A stretch of 40,510 nucleotides of DNA, taken from positions 1-40,510 of the forward strand of contig JAIQZQ010000024.1 in assembly GCA_021777105.1 (NCBI GenBank), given 5' to 3'. Positions 23,111 to 31,331 of the stretch are shown piece after piece (the first letter of the stretch is position 1; each line of letters begins with the position of its first letter). Below the pieces are notes generated by a model. The model saw only the letters and a program-made list of their open reading frames with translations, did no database searches and was not told the origin of the DNA. The DNA is from Candidatus Anammoxibacter sp. GTDB taxonomy: Bacteria > Planctomycetota > Brocadiia > Brocadiales > Anammoxibacteraceae. A program made the translations under genes and the position numbers.

Positions 23111-24874
23111 TTAACCCTTAAGAATTGGCCGCTTATTTTTTATTTTTTTCAACGTTTTGCGAATAAATAGATTTTCAGCTATTCCGAGTATAGTGCTTGT
23201 TGTCCAATACAGTGTCAGGCCTGACGGCATTTTATATAAAATGAAACAGAACATTAGCGGCATATATTGCATCATTTTCTGCTGCATTCGCGCTTGCGGA
23301 TCGGCTGACGGTGTTTTTGGATTTAACTTTGTCTGAATAAAGGACGCCCCTGTCATAATAAACGGCAAAACATTCAGCATGTCGCCGAAAACAGGCAGGG
23401 TAAACGGCAGGGTTAAAAGGGTGTCGGGCACTGAAAGATCGCCTATCCATAAAGTAAACGGAGCTTGCCTCATTTCAAAAGAGAGCTGCAATGTGCGGAA
23501 AAGCGCAAAGAATACCGGCATTTGCAATACCATTGGAAGACAACCGCCTAATGGGTTGGCTCCATGCTTTTTAAACAACTCCATCTGCGCTTTAGCAACT
23601 TTTTGTTTGTCGCCTTTGAATTTAACCTTGAGTTTCTCAATCTCCGGCTGAAGAGCCTGCATCTTAAACATTGATGTCTGGCTCTTTCTGGTAAGGGGAA
23701 AGAGCATCAACTTTACCAGCAATGTCAGAAACAGGATAGATACGCCGTAGTTGGGTATTATTTTATAAAACCCGTTGAGTATTTTGAGTAGTATGTTGCT
23801 TATGGCTTTAAAAATTCCAAAACCGAGCAGGTTTTCAAAATTGTATTCCGCTAACAATGATCCAAGTTTAGGGCCAAGAAAAACAATATATTCATGCTTG
23901 AAATCTTGATGCGGCGGAATGTTCACCGCTTTGGTTTTAACGCTGACCATGAAATCTTCTATAGCTTCTTCCGTGCCTACAAGCGGTCTTGAGCTTGCGG
24001 AGGCAATGCAGTTGAGCGTTTTAGGCTTTAATACCGCCGCAAAATATTTATTTACCGTTCCGGCCCACGCAATGCCCACTGACTCGTTGCTTTCAGGCAG
24101 GTTTTTAAGGGCGGTCTTTACCAATTTGTAGCTGCCGTTTCCCCTGTCAATGCCCACTACGGTGGCCATATCCATTCTTGCGTCGCCTTCATAAACAACG
24201 CCGGAGGCTGCGGTAAGATTATATTCGCATGAAATGTTTTGATCGGTTGTGTTCCTGAAACCAATCTCCATGTTTAAATGATATTTATCGGGATCAAAAG
24301 AGACGTTTTTGATTACTTGCAGCCCGTTTTTTAGTGTTGTTTGAAAGCTTATCTTATCCTTTGTGTTTCCAACAACTTTAAATCTGAGGTCCTTTAAAGG
24401 CAGCTCTTCAAAAATCTGCCCATTAGAGACCTTTATTGTAGAGATAGTTAAAGGAAGCATTGTGTTGGTTGCCGGCCTGATAATATCCATCTCTTTGGTT
24501 TTTGAGAAATCTTTATATTTTTTAAGAGTAACGGATTTCAGCGCGGCGCCTTCATTGCTCCATACGGCGATAATATTTTCGTTCTGTATTACAATATTAT
24601 CCTGCAAATCTATATAAGAATCCTGAGGAGCGGCGTCAATGCCCGCTTCGCTTATAGCCGGCTCTGTTTTGGGCGTCTGCGTAACGGCCTGTTGCGGAGC
24701 CGGAGTTAAACCTTCAAAAACGTTTTGCCCGGGGCTCTGTTCGGGAGTACTCCCGGTTGTTTCCTGAGTTTTTTGCTTATCCTTTTCCGGCGACAACATT
24801 GGCAATATAACAGGAAAATACACAATTAAAATAATCGCGCATAAAGCCAGCGCAATAATTCCTTTTCTATCCAT
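23111..24874 (-). CDS. yidC: membrane protein insertase YidC
   Basis: The 587-residue protein is the long Gram-negative form of YidC. It has an N-terminal helix (about 5-22), a Gln/Pro-rich linker, the periplasmic beta-supersandwich domain (about 75-340), then the conserved five-helix core. Core markers are NYGVSILFLTLLVKLMLFPLT, QPEIEKLKVKF, and GGCLPMVLQMPVFFALFRTL. The tail ends MQYMPLMFCFILYKMPSGLTLYW and a basic stretch. YidC inserts and folds inner-membrane proteins. It is directly followed by mnmE, the classic yidC-mnmE pair; rnpA and rpmH are not upstream here. Confidence 0.96.
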   Translation of the reverse strand: MDRKGIIALALCAIILIVYFPVILPMLSPEKDKQKTQETTGSTPEQSPGQNVFEGLTPAPQQAVTQTPKTEPAISEAGIDAAPQDSYIDLQDNIVIQNENIIAVWSNEGAALKSVTLKKYKDFSKTKEMDIIRPATNTMLPLTISTIKVSNGQIFEELPLKDLRFKVVGNTKDKISFQTTLKNGLQVIKNVSFDPDKYHLNMEIGFRNTTDQNISCEYNLTAASGVVYEGDARMDMATVVGIDRGNGSYKLVKTALKNLPESNESVGIAWAGTVNKYFAAVLKPKTLNCIASASSRPLVGTEEAIEDFMVSVKTKAVNIPPHQDFKHEYIVFLGPKLGSLLAEYNFENLLGFGIFKAISNILLKILNGFYKIIPNYGVSILFLTLLVKLMLFPLTRKSQTSMFKMQALQPEIEKLKVKFKGDKQKVAKAQMELFKKHGANPLGGCLPMVLQMPVFFALFRTLQLSFEMRQAPFTLWIGDLSVPDTLLTLPFTLPVFGDMLNVLPFIMTGASFIQTKLNPKTPSADPQARMQQKMMQYMPLMFCFILYKMPSGLTLYWTTSTILGIAENLFIRKTLKKIKNKRPILKG

Positions 24875-24986
24875 ATTAGTTAATAGCTTTCAATAAAATT
24901 TTTTATAAATCAAAAGTTGCCGATCGATAACAAACTAAGAAAAAACAGATCTCTGGTTTCGCAAAGCATCAATGCAACCAAAATAT

Positions 24987-25193
24987 TTAGCTCTCGGTTT
25001 CCGTATTTTCCTCAGCCGTATTTCCTTCAGGCAATTCAGCCTCGTCAATCAACATTACGGGGATGTCGTCTTTTATAGGGTATCTCCTGCCGCATTTAGA
25101 GCAAACAATTCTATCATCCTCAAGCGCGACCTCGGTTTTGCAAAGAGGGCACGCAAGTATCTCTAAAAGTTCTTTATCTATCACAATACACAC
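24987..25193 (-). CDS. Trm112-like zinc-ribbon protein (YcaR/UPF0434)
   Basis: The 68-residue product has the family core: KELLEILACPLCKTEV, then IVCSKCGRRYPIKDDIPVML. Four cysteines in two CxxC pairs would bind zinc. Bacterial members are small and their role is not well defined; in eukaryotes and archaea the homologue activates methyltransferases. The C-terminus is Glu-rich. It lies 18 bp after scpA. Confidence 0.9.
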   Translation of the reverse strand: MCIVIDKELLEILACPLCKTEVALEDDRIVCSKCGRRYPIKDDIPVMLIDEAELPEGNTAEENTETES

Positions 25194-25211
25194 TCCTTTT
25201 AAATTGAACTG

Positions 25212-25982
25212 TTAAACGCTTTCAACTTCAGCGTTTTCAACTTCAACGCTCTCGCGTTTGGTAATTTTTATCTCTTCATAGCGCGTGTCCTGCTCTACTT
25301 TAAGTTTTTTCTGACGAACAAGCTCAAGAAGCGCTAAAAAGAGCCCAATCATCGTGGTTTTGCTCTTTAAGCCGGCAAACAGGCTATGAAAATATGTAGT
25401 GGTTTCATTGCCGAACTTTTGAAGAAGGTCATCCATATACTCTGAGATAGGCTTGTCTTCGTCAGAGATAAAGGTATGTTTCTCCTGCAAAGTCTCTTTC
25501 ATCAAATTTGAGAACTTTTCAAACAGGTCCCACACGCTTACTTCATTTAAATCAAGCGCCGGCTCGTCAGCGGACATTTTCGTCAAGTCGATCTTTGGTC
25601 TTGAGTATTTTTTTGAAGCTTCATCGCCTTTTTCCCCAAGTTTCAGAGCAAGATCTTTATACCTTTTGTACTCTAAAAGCTGCTTGATCAGTTCAAAACG
25701 CGGGTCTTCCTCTTCGTCAACTTCCAATCCCTCGGTAACGGGCAACAGCGAATGCGATTTAATGTGCATCAGAGTCGCCGCCGTAACCAGAAAATCCGCC
25801 GCAATATTAACGTCGAGCATTTTCAGCAATTCAATATAATGCATATACTGCTCAGCGATTTTAGAGATAGAGATCTCATGTATCTCAATCTCCTCCTTTT
25901 TTACCAAATAGAGCAAAAGGTCCAGCGGGCCGGAAAAAATGTCCTTTAGTTCGACTTTATAAGAATCATTAATTATTTCCAT
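25212..25982 (-). CDS. scpA: segregation and condensation protein A
   Basis: The 256-residue product has the ScpA hallmarks: FSGPLDLLLYLVKKEEIEIHEI at the N-terminus, then YMHYIELLKMLDVNIAADFLVTAATLMHIKSHSLLP. The C-terminal winged-helix region reads TMIGLFLALLELVRQKKLKVEQ. ScpA is the kleisin of the SMC-ScpAB condensin. scpB, normally adjacent, is not in the window. The gene is between the site-2 protease and the Trm112-like gene. Confidence 0.94.
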   Translation of the reverse strand: MEIINDSYKVELKDIFSGPLDLLLYLVKKEEIEIHEISISKIAEQYMHYIELLKMLDVNIAADFLVTAATLMHIKSHSLLPVTEGLEVDEEEDPRFELIKQLLEYKRYKDLALKLGEKGDEASKKYSRPKIDLTKMSADEPALDLNEVSVWDLFEKFSNLMKETLQEKHTFISDEDKPISEYMDDLLQKFGNETTTYFHSLFAGLKSKTTMIGLFLALLELVRQKKLKVEQDTRYEEIKITKRESVEVENAEVESV

Positions 25983-26014
25983 TGTTTCAAACCGGCGGTA
26001 AAATGGGAAATTTT

Positions 26015-26641
26015 TTAAAACCCTGTAAACATTCTGGAAAAGAAATCCACAGGCGGGTTAATTATCGTTCCAAAAATAGAGTATCCTGCGGGGCTAAATA
26101 AAATAAATCCCAATAGTATAAAAGGACTATATTTGCTAATGCTCTCAAATTTAGGGACTAAATGATACGGTAAAAAACCCTTTAGAATATGCGAACCATC
26201 CAGAGGAAACAGGGGGATCATATTAAAAAACGCCAGAATGAGATTCATCCTTATACCAACTAATAAGAACTTAAAAAGCGGCAAGGTAAAGCTTGAAGGC
26301 GCGATCATTTTGCTGCTCATGAAATGAACTATTATTCCAAATAAAAACGCGGAAACAAAATTTGACGCAGGCCCGGCAAACGAAACAAGCATGTTGTCGC
26401 GTCTCGGATTCCTAAAGTTTGCGGCGTTAACAGGCACTGGTTTTCCCCACCCAAAACCCATAATGATAAAACAGATCGCCCCCATTATATCAATGTGAGC
26501 TATCGGATTTAAGGTCAAACGTCCCTGCAACTTTGCGGTAGGGTCGCCTAATTTATTCGCTGTCCAGGCATGAAAGAACTCATGTATTGTTAAGGCAAAT
26601 AATATAGCGGGCGCTAAAACTAAAATTCTTTGTAAATCCAC
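26015..26641 (-). CDS. site-2 protease family (M50) membrane metalloprotease
   Basis: The 208-residue polytopic protein carries the zinc motif HEFFHAW near residue 20 and the second-half motif FPLDGSHIL near 150, as in the compact M50 family usually found upstream of scpA. The GKPVPVN and SFAGPASN segments also match. The protease cleaves substrates within the membrane; its substrate here is unknown. It is first in the minus-strand run M50-scpA-Trm112-yidC-mnmE. Confidence 0.92.
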   Translation of the reverse strand: MDLQRILVLAPAILFALTIHEFFHAWTANKLGDPTAKLQGRLTLNPIAHIDIMGAICFIIMGFGWGKPVPVNAANFRNPRRDNMLVSFAGPASNFVSAFLFGIIVHFMSSKMIAPSSFTLPLFKFLLVGIRMNLILAFFNMIPLFPLDGSHILKGFLPYHLVPKFESISKYSPFILLGFILFSPAGYSIFGTIINPPVDFFSRMFTGF

Positions 26642-27187
26642 TATTCCTGTATTTTAATAAACGTCTTTACCATCTTAAATTATGCTTTTTAATAGCGTTA
26701 TTATTTAAAATATAAAATTTTGGAGGAAAAACGCGTTCTTATTGTCGAAAAACATCTATTTTTCGGGTTTTATCTTTTGCCGTCGCAAAATTTTTGCGCA
26801 GATATGGCAACACGTCCCGCTTGTTTCAAAGCTTAAGCCGTAGGTAAAAAAATATACGGCATTAATAACGCAAACGCGTCGCGTTTACACTTCTAAAATA
26901 AACGTAAGTTATTATATTTACGAAACTTTCATTAATTTTAAGCGAGCATTCTAACATTAATTAAATATGTTGTCAAGGGCAGAAAAGAGCTCCTTTTTCA
27001 CTTGAATATGATATTTATTTAAAATATAATCCATTGATTTGTAACGTTTTACGATTAGCCGGCGCTAAAAATTCGACAAATTTAATTACCCTTTAGCGTT
27101 TATATTTTAGGCGCGCGGAATGCGCAAAAAAATCCAGGAAATCTTCGCTTATTGTGCTGTAAATTTTACATTTTTTGCAATAAATTC
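26642..27187. other. divergent intergenic region, no gene seen
   Basis: This AT-rich 546-bp stretch separates the M50 gene from kdsC, which are divergent. It holds small palindromes (CGCAAAA-T-TTTTGCG at 26784-26798 and AAACGC-GTC-GCGTTT at 26872-26886) and a promoter candidate at 27002-27030. No coding frame is credible. Confidence 0.6.
27002..27030 (+). promoter_or_regulatory. possible kdsC promoter
   Basis: TTGAAT (27002-27007) and perfect TATAAT (27025-27030) have 17-bp spacing. The implied leader before the kdsC ATG is about 150 nt. Confidence 0.4.
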
Positions 27188-27697
27188 ATGGAAAATTTAG
27201 AGAAAATAAAGATTGTCATTTCAGATGTTGACGGCGTTTTGACTGACGGTAGTATTATTAAGGACTGCCACGGCGGGGAATCAAAGACGTTTAACGCCAG
27301 GGACGGCTCAGGCATCAAATTTCTTATGCGGGCGGATATAAAATTTGCCATTATCAGCGGCAGGACTTCGGCGGCAGTTGATTTCAGGGCTAAAGAACTT
27401 GATATAAAGGATGTTTATCAGGGACAAAAAACTAAAATTGACGCCTATCAGGAGATTTTGTCAAAATACGGTTTTTCCGATGACGAAGTTTGTTACATCG
27501 GCGACGATTTTGTTGACATTCCGGTTCTGTTAAGAGTAGGCTTTCCAGTGGCGGTGGCTGACGCAACTCCTGAAACGCAAAAGGTTTGCGATTATGTAAC
27601 AATTGCCCCGGGCGGCAGAGGCGCCGTGCGCGAAGTTATTGAAAAGATAATTAAGGGGCAAGACAAATGGCAGGAGATAACCGCCAGGTATTTTTAG
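27188..27697 (+). CDS. kdsC: 3-deoxy-D-manno-octulosonate 8-phosphate phosphatase
   Basis: From the ATG at 27188 the product is 169 residues. The HAD motif ISDVDGVLTDG (nucleophile D13, D15) and the KdsC-specific FNARDGSGIKFL, AIISGRTSAAV and VCYIGDDFVDIPVL are all present. The C-terminus GGRGAVREVIEKI is also typical. KdsC removes phosphate from Kdo-8-P, giving Kdo for the lipopolysaccharide inner core. A start at 27152 would add 12 unrelated residues and is rejected. It is followed by the LptC/LptA-like gene, the usual kdsC-lptC order. Confidence 0.95.
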   Translation: MENLEKIKIVISDVDGVLTDGSIIKDCHGGESKTFNARDGSGIKFLMRADIKFAIISGRTSAAVDFRAKELDIKDVYQGQKTKIDAYQEILSKYGFSDDEVCYIGDDFVDIPVLLRVGFPVAVADATPETQKVCDYVTIAPGGRGAVREVIEKIIKGQDKWQEITARYF

Positions 27698-27806
27698 ACA
27701 AAGCGCGATTTCAAGGCGCGCGGTTTTCTTCTTAAAGTATTTATTGATAACCGGCTATAAACGCGCAACTCGTTTCAATTTTTCATACCTAAATTATTAG
27801 CATATT

Positions 27807-27836
27807 TTGACATTGCGGCTATAAACGCAATATAAC
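27807..27836 (+). promoter_or_regulatory. predicted promoter of the LptC/LptA-like gene
   Basis: Perfect TTGACA (27807-27812) and TATAAC (27831-27836) are 18 bp apart and the ATG is at 27855. The spacer contains CGGCTATAAACGC, which also occurs 64 bp upstream at 27752-27764 and could be a paired regulator site. Confidence 0.6.
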
Positions 27837-27854
27837 CTCGCCTTTTTTGAAACT

Positions 27855-30011
27855 ATGACAACTTTCAGGTACATATTAATCAGCATAGCCGGAATATGCG
27901 CGCTTATATTATTGCTTTCAATAGGCGGCGTTTGGCAATTGATAGGCTTTAATAAAAACGAGGCGAATTCTACCACAGAAAAACCAAAAAAGGATGATTT
28001 GGGGGTATCCTCATATTTGCTCGAAGACGCAGGCGGCCAAAAAAGGGATGACGTGTTTGACGGCGCCGGGCAAAAAATATTTGGATTGTACCTTCCTTCA
28101 TATGATGAAACGGGGCGGGAAACTTCGGTGGTCAGAAGCAAATACACCGCTCTTTTTGAAAATAAAATCTACAAAATTAAGGATCCCGTGATTGAGATCA
28201 AAAACCTGTCAAATGATGACGGATTGGCCCCAAAAGACCTGTTAATTACCGCTGATGAGGGTGAAATGAACGTTAATACCAGCGTTGGAACCTTAACAGG
28301 CAACGTTGTTATACATCTGGAAGAAAACACCCAGGTAAGAACCGAAAGCCTATCTTATATGCCTGGAAACCAAAAAATATACACCAATGATGAAGTTGTT
28401 ATTGCCGGCGAGAAGATGCAGATTAAAGGAAAAATCTTCGAGGTTAACCTTAAAAGCGTAAAAGCGCTGATTAAGGAAAATGTTGAGATGGAATTTGCGA
28501 CAACAGGCAAAGGAGGCATATTTGAAACAGAAAAAAAGAAAACTCCGTCTAAAAAATATTACAGGCAGGACATTGTCGATATGATGGACGACATGGACAC
28601 TGAAAAGCAGGAGTTGACGTCAACAGTTAAAGCAGATGGAGAGCTTGTTTTTGACATGGCCGCAGACGCAATAATGTTTTATGACAATGTAAAAGCGTTT
28701 GTGGGCGACATGCACATATTTGCCGACCAGATAAAGGTAATTATGGTTTCTGATGAAAAGAAAATTAGCAAACTCAACGCAAGCGGAAACGTTCTGGCTG
28801 TGAGCCAGGGGAATTTTGCAAAAGGGGATACTCTGGTTTGGGACGCTGAAACCGGCATCACAAATATTGAGGACGAGGAATCTTCCGAATTCCTAAGTGA
28901 GTCGTTTTTTATAACCTCGCAAACAATCAGATTGTATCAGGAAAACGGCTGGGCCGAGGCCCCTGTTAACGGCAAACTTGTCACAAGGTCGGACCTAGAT
29001 TTGCTGGGTTCGTCAAACTCGCGGCCTCATTACGACCCTGAACTTGACGAATATGAATATACGGAGTCCGAAGAAATAGAGCCGGAAATTAACAGAGCGT
29101 ATTACAATAAAAAATATAACAATACTCGCAGCAAGTATATGGTTAAGGGGAACCATTCTTTAAATATGTTAAATGTAACTTGGGAAAGGAGCATGTTGTT
29201 TAAAAACGATGAGCATCTGGCTAAGTTTGAAGGCGACGTGGAGGTTATCAGGTCCGGGCCTCAAATGAATTGCGAGGAGTTGACGATAACGTTCAGCGAC
29301 GACAACAAGATTGAATCGCTGGTTGCCTCTGAAAATGTTTTCATCAACGAGCCTTCAAAAGAGTCTAAAACTGAAATTGAGGCGGACAAGATGACATGGA
29401 GCAAAAACAGCAAACCCGTTGTGTTCACCGGCGATCCGTTTGCCAGAATAAAACTGAAAAACAAGAGGCTATCATCGCCCAAAATTCTTATTTATGATAA
29501 AGGGGACACAATTTCCGCCGACGACAAAGGCAACCTTGTAATAGGCCCGGATGATGAGACGCAAGAGAGCAACGGCAACAAAAATACCATATATCTGGAA
29601 TGGCAGGATAAAATGATGTTTAAACGCGCGGAAGGGAAAGCCTCGTTTTACGAAAATATCGAAGCATTTAAAGACGGGTTGAATATAAGATGCGATATTT
29701 TTGACGTGTTCTTTGACGATACGGAAAATGTAAGCAGGATTGTGGCCCTGGAAAACGTCTACCTCTCAAGCAGCGTAATGCAAAACCTTGAAGCCCTCGG
29801 CACGATGCTTACCTGGAATCTTAAAGACAATATCGCAGTGCTTACCGGCGACCCGGTGGCTGAGTTGCGAAAAGAGGGCTCCAGAACTCTCTCCAAAAAA
29901 GTATTTTTTGATATAGACACAAAACGCGTAACCTGGGAAGGCCAATCGCACTGGCAATTAATTGACGGGGCGAGCGAAACGCAAACAAGCGATACCCCGA
30001 CGGACAACTAA
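27855..30011 (+). CDS. large LptC/LptA-like LPS-transport bridge protein
   Basis: The 718-residue protein starts with one membrane helix (about 5-30). An LptC-like domain follows, containing GLYLPSYDETGRETSVVRSKYTAL, then ADEGEMNVNTSVGTLTGNVV. After that come further stretches of the OstA/LptA beta-jellyroll type, recognisable by repeating LxxxxxAxFxGDVEVI, ADKMTWSKNSKPVVFTG and ALENVYLSS-like units (about residues 255-345, 435-580 and 585-710). Ordinary LptC is about 190 residues and LptA about 180. The single chain could act as a membrane-anchored bridge carrying LPS across the periplasm, which is an inference. It follows kdsC and has its own strong promoter. Confidence 0.8.
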   Translation: MTTFRYILISIAGICALILLLSIGGVWQLIGFNKNEANSTTEKPKKDDLGVSSYLLEDAGGQKRDDVFDGAGQKIFGLYLPSYDETGRETSVVRSKYTALFENKIYKIKDPVIEIKNLSNDDGLAPKDLLITADEGEMNVNTSVGTLTGNVVIHLEENTQVRTESLSYMPGNQKIYTNDEVVIAGEKMQIKGKIFEVNLKSVKALIKENVEMEFATTGKGGIFETEKKKTPSKKYYRQDIVDMMDDMDTEKQELTSTVKADGELVFDMAADAIMFYDNVKAFVGDMHIFADQIKVIMVSDEKKISKLNASGNVLAVSQGNFAKGDTLVWDAETGITNIEDEESSEFLSESFFITSQTIRLYQENGWAEAPVNGKLVTRSDLDLLGSSNSRPHYDPELDEYEYTESEEIEPEINRAYYNKKYNNTRSKYMVKGNHSLNMLNVTWERSMLFKNDEHLAKFEGDVEVIRSGPQMNCEELTITFSDDNKIESLVASENVFINEPSKESKTEIEADKMTWSKNSKPVVFTGDPFARIKLKNKRLSSPKILIYDKGDTISADDKGNLVIGPDDETQESNGNKNTIYLEWQDKMMFKRAEGKASFYENIEAFKDGLNIRCDIFDVFFDDTENVSRIVALENVYLSSSVMQNLEALGTMLTWNLKDNIAVLTGDPVAELRKEGSRTLSKKVFFDIDTKRVTWEGQSHWQLIDGASETQTSDTPTDN

Positions 30012-30068
30012 TGACGGAAGCGCCGGCTATACCATGCTGAGTTATTTGAGAAGAGCCGTATAAACAGC

Positions 30069-30105
30069 AAAGGCCGCAGACTTATTCTGAAGTCCCGCGG
30101 CCTTT
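30069..30105 (+). terminator. GC-rich hairpin after the LptC/LptA-like gene
   Basis: AAAGGCCGC with AGACTT pairs with AAGTCCCGCGGCCTTT with a single bulge, 58 bp after the stop codon. It ends in only three T, so it is a plausible but not classic terminator. Confidence 0.5.
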
Positions 30106-30350
30106 GGTCGAAAAACAGCATAAGAGGGAAACGAAAATAGGCATTTTGGCCTTATGTAAGGCTATTATAAATGATTAACAAAATCATTGACTGTTAATAA
30201 ACGGTTTAATTCTCATTCAACACATTTAAACAAACATTCCTATCAACTCAATTATTCATCTTTGCCAATTTCCGTTTCAACATAACCGGCATCTTATCGC
30301 CATTTCCCAACATGTTAATTTTATTAATTTAAACTCGTTATTCCAATTTC

Positions 30351-30364
30351 GTGATCTGGATCAC
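30351..30364. promoter_or_regulatory. CRP/FNR-like operator
   Basis: GTGATC-TG-GATCAC is a perfect palindrome with the half-site of the CRP/FNR superfamily (TGTGA-N6-TCACA), matching all but one outer base. It lies about 240 bp upstream of the promoter at 30605, too far for simple activation. No such regulator gene is in the window. Confidence 0.4.
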
Positions 30365-30604
30365 AAAATTAATTATACCCAACAATTTTAAAAAAGCAAA
30401 TTTTTGAAATTTTTTTTTTTGCCGGTTTTAAGGATTGAATAAGCGATTATGACATAACAAATTTACCTATCCCCATTTTTTCTTTTTATTGCCGCATTTA
30501 GCTCTCCCAAATTTAACAAAAAACTTTAATTTATTGCAAAATTCCACCCATGCGCATGTTTTCGTATCATCCCTTCCCTATTGGAGATAAACGTTACTTT
30601 TCTT

Positions 30605-30633
30605 TTGACAATTTTTTCGCGCCGCGATAAAAT
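30605..30633 (+). promoter_or_regulatory. predicted promoter of the Yip1/TPR operon
   Basis: Perfect TTGACA (30605-30610) and TAAAAT (30628-30633) are separated by 17 bp, about 84 bp before the ATG at 30717. Confidence 0.6.
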
Positions 30634-30716
30634 ACTTTTTGATTAAAGTCTCTGGTTACAATCTTTGCGCGGCAAGCAAAAACATTGCCCAAAACCTTAA
30701 ATTTTAACCCCTTTTG

Positions 30717-31268
30717 ATGATCCAAACGTTTACAAACCGATTAAGCGATATAATTCTAAGGCCTAAGCTCTTTTTTGACGATATGGAGCATACAGGAGGG
30801 TATTACGAGCCTCTATTCTTTTCGTTTTTCGTTTTTCTTCCCGTAACTATTACAGGCATCATTTTATACCTTTGCGGTTTGCCACAAATGATTGTGATTG
30901 CCGAAGTTACAAAAAGTGTCGAAGGCAATCAGCTATTTTCAATTTTTTTAATTAGAGCGTTTGCGTGGGGTTGCGGGCTTTTTTTAATGGCGGGACTTTA
31001 TCATATAGGGTTCAAAATGGTGGGGGGAACCGGCAATTTCGAGGTCACTTATCGAATTGTCGCCTATACTTCGGCAACATACGTTTTTAATCTGATACCG
31101 CGCGTGGGGATAATAATTTACTGCTTTTATTCCCTCTATTTGGTTATACTCGGGGGTAGAGCGGGACATAAAATAACGGGCGGCAAGGCTATTATCGGCC
31201 CGTTAATACCAATGTTTTTTATAATGGTTGTTTCTTTCCTGATTCAATCATTCATACCGATGAATTAA
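30717..31268 (+). CDS. Yip1-domain membrane protein
   Basis: The 183-residue product has an N-terminal soluble LSDIILRPKLFFDDME segment, which is the entry motif of the bacterial Yip1/YIPF family. Five membrane helices follow, with GLYHIGFKMVGGTGNFEVTYRIVAY and a final FYSLYLVILGG. The family function in bacteria is unclear. The ATG at 30717 is chosen over the TTG three bases upstream. The TPR lipoprotein follows after 63 bp. Confidence 0.8.
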   Translation: MIQTFTNRLSDIILRPKLFFDDMEHTGGYYEPLFFSFFVFLPVTITGIILYLCGLPQMIVIAEVTKSVEGNQLFSIFLIRAFAWGCGLFLMAGLYHIGFKMVGGTGNFEVTYRIVAYTSATYVFNLIPRVGIIIYCFYSLYLVILGGRAGHKITGGKAIIGPLIPMFFIMVVSFLIQSFIPMN

Positions 31269-31331
31269 GCCTGCAAAAATGGCGTTATTAATTAATTTTT
31301 TGCAGAATTTTGAAATAATATAGAGACAAAA

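Larger units (their letters stand above)
30106..30716. other. long AT-rich intergenic region with regulatory signals
   Basis: No gene is seen. The region holds a CRP/FNR-like palindrome at 30351-30364, a T-run near 30410, and a good promoter at 30605-30633 that would serve the Yip1-type gene. Confidence 0.55.
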
